Below, piece by piece: positions 29,282-34,664 of a stretch of DNA of 34,664 nt; the stretch's first letter is position 1, and every line of letters begins with the position of its first letter. The translations under genes were made by a program, and so were the position numbers. The notes beneath the pieces were generated by a model, which was not told the DNA's origin, searched no databases, and was given only the letters and a program-made list of their open reading frames with translations. The stretch lies in assembly GCA_002083405.1 (NCBI GenBank), contig LVWT01000051.1:1-34664 (forward strand), read 5' to 3'. The stretch comes from Nitrospira sp. SG-bin2 (lineage in GTDB: Bacteria > Nitrospirota > Nitrospiria > Nitrospirales > Nitrospiraceae).

Positions 29282-30883
29282 ATGCCGCCGAAAATGACCA
29301 GGAACAAACAGCTTGCAGGAGCGAGGTCCCGCCCTTCGCCCAGGCGAGCTCCTACCTCACGCCCGCGCAGGCAGACTCTTCCTTTCTTAAAGGATGAATT
29401 CCTGGCCATGGCGTTCCGGCTGAGCCCCCATCCGATGGGGGTAACGGAACTGAAGACCGGTCGCTGCCTCGATATCAACGACGCCTGCCTGGAGATGTTC
29501 GGATTTCGGCGGGACGACGTGATCGGACAGCCGACCCTCCTGTTAGACATTTGGCCCGATCCCCAAGATCGGGCTCGATTGATCGAGCGCCTCACATCTG
29601 AACTCTCGGTACGGAATCTCGACGTGCCGTTGCGGATGAAACACGGCGGCCTACGCCATTTTCTCATCTCCGCTGACGTAGTCATGCTGGGGAAGACACG
29701 CTGCCTGTTGATAATCGGCAACGACATCACGGAACACAAACGTGCCGAAGAAGCCTTGCGGGACGTTCGTGAAGAGTTGGAGAACCGGGTCCGCGAGCGA
29801 ACGGGGGAGCTGGAACGGACCAATGCGGCGCTGATCGAGAGTGAGGAACGGTTTCGCACATTCCTCGACCATGCCGCAAATCTGGCGTTCATCAAAACGA
29901 CGGATGGACGGTATCTCTATGTGAACCGCCGATTCGAGCAGGCATTTTGCCTCGATCACAAGAGTATTGTGGGCAAAACGGACGAGGAGCTGTTCTCGCG
30001 CGAACAGGCCGATCAGTTTCGAGCCGACGATCGCACGGCACTCGAAGCCGGCACAGCCATGGAATTTGAGGAGACCCCGTGTTATGCCGACGGCCTCCAC
30101 ACAACGATCGCCTTGAAATTTCCGATGCGAGACAAATCGGGACACATCTATGCGATCGGCGGCATTGTTACCGATATCAATGAGCGTAAGCGGACTGAGG
30201 AGACGCTGCAGCTCCAGCAGAAGCAACTGCACGACCTGACCGCCAAGCTCATCAAGGCTCAGGAAGACGAGCGGCAACGGATCGCGCGCGAACTGCATGA
30301 CGATGTCAGCCAACGGTTGGCTGCGCTGGTCCTTGATGTGGCGTCACTCGAACGACAGCCGCCTCTCTTGCCCGAATTGATCGGAAAATCCTTGGAGCCG
30401 GTTCGCGAGCAACTCGAGCAGCTTTCCGATGACCTCCATAACCTCGCCTACAAACTCCACCCGTCTCTCTTGCAACATGCGGGGCTGCAACCGGCCGTCG
30501 AAGACCACATCCGTGAGGTCACCAAGCGTACGGGACTTTCTGTGTCGTTGAAGGTGCATCGTATGTCCGGTTCACTGTCGCTGGACCATTCGACCTGTCT
30601 GTTCCGCGTGCTGCAGGAAAGCCTTCAGAACGTCGCCAAACATGCCTGTGCCACGGAGGCCACCGTGAAACTGAGTGGTTCATCCAAGGGAGTCGGCCTG
30701 TCCGTGACAGATAACGGCAAGGGATTTGACGCGAGCGACAAGAGCGCCCATCACAAAGGGTTAGGCTTGACCAGCATGCAGCAACGATTGCGGCTGCTGA
30801 ATGGATTCCTCCGTGTCCATTCCAGGCCGACGGAAGGGACGAAGATCTGCGCCTGGGTTCCGGTCAAGAAAGAGGAAGCATGA
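29282..30883 (+). CDS. Cytoplasmic PAS-PAS histidine kinase of the NarX/HisKA_3 type
   Basis: A 533-residue kinase without membrane segments. A basic N-terminus (1-35) is followed by PAS1 (about 40-152), a coiled coil (155-190), PAS2 (about 190-305) and a HisKA_3 dimerisation segment with phospho-acceptor His339 in ERQRIARELHDDVSQRLA. The ATPase domain is about 435-530 (N box QESLQNVAKH, DNGKGFD at 477-483, GLGL at 493-496). Its stop overlaps the start of the NarL-type regulator (ATGA at 30880-30883), so they form a coupled two-component pair. The PAS domains probably sense a soluble signal; which one is unknown. The first ATG has no clear ribosome site; ATG at 29294 is an alternative. Confidence 0.92.
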   Translation: MPPKMTRNKQLAGARSRPSPRRAPTSRPRRQTLPFLKDEFLAMAFRLSPHPMGVTELKTGRCLDINDACLEMFGFRRDDVIGQPTLLLDIWPDPQDRARLIERLTSELSVRNLDVPLRMKHGGLRHFLISADVVMLGKTRCLLIIGNDITEHKRAEEALRDVREELENRVRERTGELERTNAALIESEERFRTFLDHAANLAFIKTTDGRYLYVNRRFEQAFCLDHKSIVGKTDEELFSREQADQFRADDRTALEAGTAMEFEETPCYADGLHTTIALKFPMRDKSGHIYAIGGIVTDINERKRTEETLQLQQKQLHDLTAKLIKAQEDERQRIARELHDDVSQRLAALVLDVASLERQPPLLPELIGKSLEPVREQLEQLSDDLHNLAYKLHPSLLQHAGLQPAVEDHIREVTKRTGLSVSLKVHRMSGSLSLDHSTCLFRVLQESLQNVAKHACATEATVKLSGSSKGVGLSVTDNGKGFDASDKSAHHKGLGLTSMQQRLRLLNGFLRVHSRPTEGTKICAWVPVKKEEA

Positions 30884-31527
30884 CGCGCCCTCGTATCCTG
30901 ATGGCAGACGATCACTCCCTGGTCCTGGCCGGGCTTCGGAAGCTGGTGGAAGCCGAGGCCGAGGTCGTCGGCACCGTGGAAGACGGCCGCGCGCTGGTGG
31001 AAGAAGCGCAGAAATTACGCCCGGACGTGATCTTGCTGGACATCTCCATGCCGCTGCTCAACGGGCTTGATGCCGCCAGACAACTCACAAAGCTCGTGCC
31101 CGACAGCAAACTGATCTTTCTTACTATGCATGCGACACCGACATATGCAACAGAAGCCTTCAAGGCCGGCGCGGCCGGTTATTTGATCAAACGATCCGCC
31201 GCGTCGGAGCTCAAACAGGCCATACAAGCGGTCATGCGAGGACAACACTACATGACGCCGCTGATTACGAAAGACGTGCTGGCTGCGGCGTTGCATCCGC
31301 CGGACGTACCGGTGCTTCAACGGCCTGTGACCGCGCTCACGCCGCGGCAGCGTGAAGTGTTGCAGCTCATCGCTGAGGGAAAGGGTACCAAGGACATCGC
31401 CACGCTGCTGAATGTTTCCGTGAAGACCGTTGAGTTTCATAAGTCTCGGATCATGGACGAATTGGATCTCCACTCGACTGCCGAGCTGACAAAGTACGCC
31501 GTCGCCGAAGGCCTGGTGAGTCTGTAA
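30880..31527 (+). CDS. NarL/FixJ-family response regulator
   Basis: A 215-residue regulator. Receiver domain (1-120) with acidic pair Asp10/Asp11, phosphoacceptor Asp54 (LLDISMP), Thr82 and Lys104 (YLIKRS). The LuxR-type helix-turn-helix (about 147-210) reads LTPRQREVLQLIAEGKGTKDIATLLNVSVKTVEFHKSRIM across about residues 152-190. Unlike the other regulators in this window it works with sigma-70-type promoters. Start overlaps the kinase stop by 4 bases. Targets unknown; the small winged-helix gene 219 bases downstream is one possibility. Confidence 0.94.
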   Translation: MTRPRILMADDHSLVLAGLRKLVEAEAEVVGTVEDGRALVEEAQKLRPDVILLDISMPLLNGLDAARQLTKLVPDSKLIFLTMHATPTYATEAFKAGAAGYLIKRSAASELKQAIQAVMRGQHYMTPLITKDVLAAALHPPDVPVLQRPVTALTPRQREVLQLIAEGKGTKDIATLLNVSVKTVEFHKSRIMDELDLHSTAELTKYAVAEGLVSL

Positions 31528-31745
31528 CTCTCTCCTCGCGCGAGCCAGGCGGCGTAATGGAGTGCCGGTTGCCGAAGATCCTCTCGAACTCCTCCTCAGA
31601 TTCGTCGGAAGGCGCATCATCGGCCATTGTGCGCCCTGGTAACCTTTCTTTGCGTTTCTGGCAATTCCCCTAGTTCTCCTCCCCGCCGGATTCACCTAGC
31701 ATCCGCCGCGTATATAAGTGAGGAACTTGGCAAAGGGGGTGCCTT

Positions 31746-31988
31746 ATGGCCGTCTCAGCCACCATCTCTCGTGTTCACAGGGCCTTGGAGGAGCTCGGCG
31801 GCGATTGTCCCATGGAAGAAATTATGGGGCTCTGCCCGGAGCTCACATGGAACCAGATGTTTCTCGCCGTCGATTACTTGAGCCGTACGGGACAGATTCG
31901 CGTGACGCGGGATTCCGGCAGGACATATCGAGTAGCGGTCTCTCGCCCCGCCACTCCAGAGAGTCCTCGTATTCTGGTCAGTCCGTAA
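31746..31988 (+). CDS. Small winged-helix-like protein, paralog of the gene at 24089
   Basis: An 80-residue protein. The core PMEEIMGLCPELTWNQMFLAVDYLSRTGQIRV aligns without gaps to the 24089 product, 15 of 32 positions identical, and is extended by a longer hairpin and tail (TRDSGRTYRVAVSRP). A mini winged helix is the likely fold. The ribosome site AAAGGGGGTG is strong, and a TATATAAG stretch about 35 bases upstream could be a -10 element. It follows a two-component pair, as the other copy sits beside one. Confidence 0.7.
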   Translation: MAVSATISRVHRALEELGGDCPMEEIMGLCPELTWNQMFLAVDYLSRTGQIRVTRDSGRTYRVAVSRPATPESPRILVSP

Positions 31989-32163
31989 ATTCGTCTTTCA
32001 ACGCAAGACCAGGGCATTTCCCAGTGCTCTCTGGAATCGGCTACGCTAGGGTGCCTTCCTCAGTTCAATTTCGCGCAAGATCTCTGGCCGGAGAATCTCG
32101 AGGGACAACCCTCGCGACGAGTCGGGAGACGTGGAATTAACGCCCCTTAGAATGGAGACGCCA

Positions 32164-32343
32164 ATGGACACCCAGGCGGTGCAAGAAATCGGTCACGAGA
32201 CAGGAATCCCCAACTCGAAAACGCTCTGCATTCACCAGCGTCTCATCGACGATGTTCGGACAAGAAGCGGTAAGCCGACCGGGAAGGTTCGCTGCCTCGA
32301 ATGCGGGACGGTATTCGACGACCCCCACCGGAGCCTGGACTGA
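32164..32343 (+). CDS. Small Cys/His protein, possible zinc knuckle
   Basis: A 59-residue protein. The C-terminal half has CIHQ then VRCLECGTVFDDPH, giving one CxxC pair plus a Cys and two His upstream and downstream, enough for a single zinc site. GGAG lies 6 bases ahead of the ATG at 32164; in-frame ATGs at 32131 and 32152 are less well supported. Not recognised beyond that. Confidence 0.5.
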   Translation: MDTQAVQEIGHETGIPNSKTLCIHQRLIDDVRTRSGKPTGKVRCLECGTVFDDPHRSLD

Positions 32344-32530
32344 CTCGCCGAGCCAAGGGTCCTCGAATCCCCTGCTCTCTCGTGAAGCTCCTGAGATGAG
32401 TTTTCCTCCACTCCTCGTGAACATGGGTGCCGCCGCCATTTCCCTTCCTCGGTTCAAGGTGTTATTGCGGACAATGGCTTTCTACCAGGTGAAATTGAAC
32501 TCTTGTTCAACGCAGCTGTAGACTGACAGG

Positions 32531-32755
32531 ATGCTGCCTGATAACACCTCGTCACCGAATAATTGGGTGCTGAGGGGTGCCATCGCACGGTCGGTCGGCA
32601 TCGTTGCCGTTGCCCTGGGGTTCGTCATCGGCATGTACGGGCTCGATGACCCGACCTCACCTTGGCTTCCGACAGCGCTAGGGTTACTCGTCAGCGGGCT
32701 GGTGGCCCAAGGCTACGGGCTGTACTGCTCGATCAAACGGCGACTGAACTCCTGA
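32531..32755 (+). CDS. Small two-helix membrane protein
   Basis: A 74-residue protein with two hydrophobic helices (about 16-36 and 46-66) joined by a short loop (GLDDPTSPW), N- and C-termini polar. Fold and function not recognised. The ribosome site is weak (CAGG adjacent to the ATG). Codon pattern and the clean helix spacing favour a real gene. Confidence 0.5.
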   Translation: MLPDNTSSPNNWVLRGAIARSVGIVAVALGFVIGMYGLDDPTSPWLPTALGLLVSGLVAQGYGLYCSIKRRLNS

Positions 32756-32869
32756 TAATGAACCAGCCGATTATGGCCGGAAGCTTCCCGGGAATTCGCT
32801 CAGCCTTTCACGACATGGCGGCCTCAACTCTTTGGCCTGCCCCGGACCACATTCAGCACCGCCCCAAGG

Positions 32870-33037
32870 TCATTGAGACCGAACGAGATGCCGTGCGCCG
32901 GACTGATCCTTGAATAGCCGAGAAAAGGTCGTGGCGAAGCGCGACTCATTCTCGCTCACGTTCTGTCGGATCATCGCTTTGATGTTCCCACGTCGCAGCG
33001 TGGTCGCCAATCGTTTGGATGAGCGGTTGGTCGCCAT
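32870..33037 (-). CDS. Short basic protein, 55 residues
   Basis: A short frame with a textbook AAGGAGG ribosome site 7 bases before the ATG at 33037. The product begins MATNRSSKRLATTLRRGN, is very basic at the N-terminus, then has SENESRFATTFSRLF and ends HLVRSQ. No family recognised. The strong ribosome site is the main evidence. Confidence 0.5.
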   Translation of the reverse strand: MATNRSSKRLATTLRRGNIKAMIRQNVSENESRFATTFSRLFKDQSGARHLVRSQ

Positions 33038-33194
33038 GAGGTTTCCTCCTTGTGTGAAATAGAGGTGAATCTATCACCAGTGGAGGAGAGGCACCGCAGA
33101 GTTCACAGAGGAAACAGGAGGCAGAGGCCGGAACCGGCGTGCCGCAGAGGGTCATTATGGAAACAAGAACCCTCAGAAGCGATTGATCGAAACG

Positions 33195-33270
33195 TGGTGA
33201 GCCGGCTGGGACTCGAACCCAGGGCCCTCGCCTTAAAAGGGCGATGCTCTACCGACTGAGCTACCGGCTC
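33195..33270 (-). tRNA. tRNA-Lys (anticodon TTT)
   Basis: Reading the minus strand from 33270: 7-bp acceptor stem GAGCCGG/CCGGCTC, D arm GCTC...GAGC, anticodon stem TCGCC/GGCGA around loop CTTTTAA (anticodon TTT), T arm CTGGG TTCGAGT CCCAG, discriminator A, and an encoded CCA at 33197-33195. All stems pair. Confidence 0.96.
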
Positions 33271-33376
33271 ACACAGGAACACTTGAATCGACGATCGTCA
33301 CACGTCATTCGTGAAAACTCAGGCACGGGCGGGGCTATCCTACCATTGACGAATGCCTGATGACTATTGACGTTGC

Positions 33377-34664
33377 TCACCGTCGCTTCGGACGACGGCG
33401 GGAACAGTCCAACGGATTGCGGAGCATGATCGTTTCTGTCCGCTTGGACCCGGTCGAGATCATATCGATCCGGCATTGCGCCAGCTCTTCGATGCGGGCC
33501 AGATAGCGTTTCGCTTCCGCCGGCAGCTGCTTGTATGCCGTGGCTCCGGTAGTCGAGGCGGTCCATCCCTTCATCCGCTGATAGACCGGCTCGCAGTTGG
33601 TTAACACATCCAAATCCGACGGCATCTCTTTATAGAGCGTGCCTCCGTGCCTGTAGCCGACACAGAGTTTCAGTTCCTTGCAGCCGTCGAGCACATCGAG
33701 CTTGGTGACGGCCAGAGAACTCAACCCGTTGACCTGGACCGCTTGACGAACCAGGACTGCGTCGAACCAGCCGCATCGCCTGGCGCGCCCGGTGGTCGAA
33801 CCGAACTCCCGCCCACGCTCTTGGAGCCCCTGACCGACCTCATCGGTCAGTTCGGTGGGAAACGGCCCGCTGCCCACCCTGGTGGTATAGACCTTCGCGA
33901 TCCCCATGACGGCATCGATCATCGTAGGACCCACGCCGGTTCCTGTGCAGGCGCCGCCGGCCGAGGAACTGGAGGAAGTCACGTAGGGATAGGTGCCGAA
34001 ATCCACGTCCAGATGTGTACCTTGCGCCCCTTCGAACAACACCGTCTTGTTCTTGTCGATGGCGCGATTCAGCAAGGTGACCGTATCGACGAGATGGCTC
34101 TTGAGCCGGTCGGCATAGCCCATGTATTGATCGAACACCTTGTCGACCTGGAAGGTCTCAACCTTGTAGAGCCGCTCCAGAAACCAGTTCATCTCGACCA
34201 GATTTTCTTCCAGTTTCTTCCTGAACAATGGGGGATTCAACAGATCGCCGGTGCGAATACCGACCCGCGCCATCTTGTCGGCATAGGACGGTCCGATACC
34301 CCGCCCGGTGGTGCCGATCTTCCGCAACCCCTTCGACTGCTCCGACGCCCGGTCGAGCGCCTTATGGTACGGCAGGATGAGGTGCGCGCGCCGGCTGACG
34401 GCGAAGTTCTTGCCGATCACAATACCCTTGGCTTGGAGCTGATCCATTTCTTCGATCAGGGACCCGGGATCCACCACGACGCCGTTTCCGATCACACAGG
34501 TGGTCCGCCGGTACAAAATGCCGGACGGAATGAGATGAAAAATGTAGGTCCCCTGTTCATTGATGACCGTATGTCCGGCGTTGGAGCCGCCCTGATAGCG
34601 CACGACAATGTCGGCATCCCTGGCCAGGATGTCGACGATCTTGCCCTTGCCTTCATCGCCCCAT
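33377..34664 (-). CDS. purA: Adenylosuccinate synthetase, 5'-truncated by the window edge
   Basis: Catalyses GTP-dependent joining of IMP and aspartate to adenylosuccinate, the first committed step of AMP synthesis. The frame runs off the window at 34664; about 10 N-terminal residues are missing. Visible motifs: GDEGKGK P-loop with the catalytic Asp just inside the edge, GGSNAGHT with the catalytic His, GIGPSYADKMARVGIR, FEGAQGTHLDVDFGTYPYVTSSS (split motif near the middle), TRVGSGPFPTEL and TGRARRCGWFD. About 429 codons are present, matching the usual length of about 430. The C-terminus is unusually basic (SRRRPKRR). The tRNA-Lys gene follows 106 bases downstream in the same direction. Confidence 0.96.
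   Translation of the reverse strand, partial: WGDEGKGKIVDILARDADIVVRYQGGSNAGHTVINEQGTYIFHLIPSGILYRRTTCVIGNGVVVDPGSLIEEMDQLQAKGIVIGKNFAVSRRAHLILPYHKALDRASEQSKGLRKIGTTGRGIGPSYADKMARVGIRTGDLLNPPLFRKKLEENLVEMNWFLERLYKVETFQVDKVFDQYMGYADRLKSHLVDTVTLLNRAIDKNKTVLFEGAQGTHLDVDFGTYPYVTSSSSSAGGACTGTGVGPTMIDAVMGIAKVYTTRVGSGPFPTELTDEVGQGLQERGREFGSTTGRARRCGWFDAVLVRQAVQVNGLSSLAVTKLDVLDGCKELKLCVGYRHGGTLYKEMPSDLDVLTNCEPVYQRMKGWTASTTGATAYKQLPAEAKRYLARIEELAQCRIDMISTGSKRTETIMLRNPLDCSRRRPKRR

Noticed and set aside
31455..31627. Minus-strand short frame with acidic N-terminus (MADDAPSDESEEEFERIFGN)
   Set aside because: The first 33 codons lie in the gap after the NarL-type gene and look protein-like, but the rest is antisense to that gene and the ribosome site is poor. 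It could be a decayed gene; not enough to annotate.
33195..33270. tRNA-Lys as an integration site of a genomic island
   Set aside because: No integrase, no duplicated tRNA 3' end and no composition break were seen around it.
1..34664. CRISPR array, insertion sequence with transposase, or prophage
   Set aside because: No regularly spaced identical repeats with unique spacers, no transposase or integrase domain, and no phage structural genes were found on either strand.

Overview
The window looks like chromosomal DNA of a Nitrospira-type bacterium (Nitrospirota). It is GC-rich (about 60% in lines counted by hand). It carries a giant multi-domain multicopper oxidase, several sigma-54-dependent regulators, many small secreted proteins of families I associate with nitrite oxidisers (SUMF1-like, PepSY, DUF2934, SmbP-like), and intergenic repeats of a type I associate with that genus. 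The genus assignment is inference; no 16S or nxr gene is present.

Layout. 1-908 (-): truncated RND-efflux adaptor lipoprotein. 1028-3794 (-): a hypothetical gene, then a sulfide:quinone-reductase module (cytochrome c-like protein, SQR, DUF2892 membrane protein) closed by a dispersed inverted-repeat element. 4186-8655 (mostly +): secreted PDZ protein, two SUMF1-fold secreted proteins without the catalytic cysteines, a CopD-like membrane protein (-), and a PsbP-like secreted protein. 8741-10725 (+): a lower-GC three-gene cassette (TIGR04255 family, unknown protein, HEPN protein) that looks transferred. 10866-17577 (-): a periplasmic copper cluster made of a 1585-residue six-cupredoxin multicopper oxidase, a DUF4412-like protein, a cupredoxin protein and an SmbP-like metal-binding protein; the last three overlap by ATGA. 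18061-23666 (-): four regulators, namely an NtrC-type response regulator, its PAS histidine kinase, an orphan receiver and a sigma-54 activator with a cysteine-rich PAS domain. 24089-24990 (+): small winged-helix-like protein, DUF2934 and PepSY genes behind a strong sigma-54 promoter. 25233-26215 (-): MlaC-like protein and dodecin, followed by a fragment of a DbpA RNA-binding domain. 26763-29053 (-): membrane protein, zinc-ribbon protein and a lone PAS-like domain. 29282-31527 (+): NarL-type two-component pair. 31746-32755 (+): small proteins, one a paralog of the gene at 24089. 32870-34664 (-): a 55-residue ORF, tRNA-Lys(TTT) and 5'-truncated purA.

How the parts may work together. Sigma-54 -24/-12 sequences with exact GG-N10-GC spacing lie upstream of the multicopper oxidase and of the gene at 24089. 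Each has palindromes about 150-180 bp farther upstream and a sigma-54 activator gene next door, so both modules are probably switched on by the neighbouring activators. The most interesting candidates for new biology are the copper cluster, whose oxidase carries its copper-ligand motifs in permuted order, the TIGR04255/unknown/HEPN cassette, and two intergenic repeat systems: inverted-repeat elements whose ends supply stop codons, and phased heptamer tracts.
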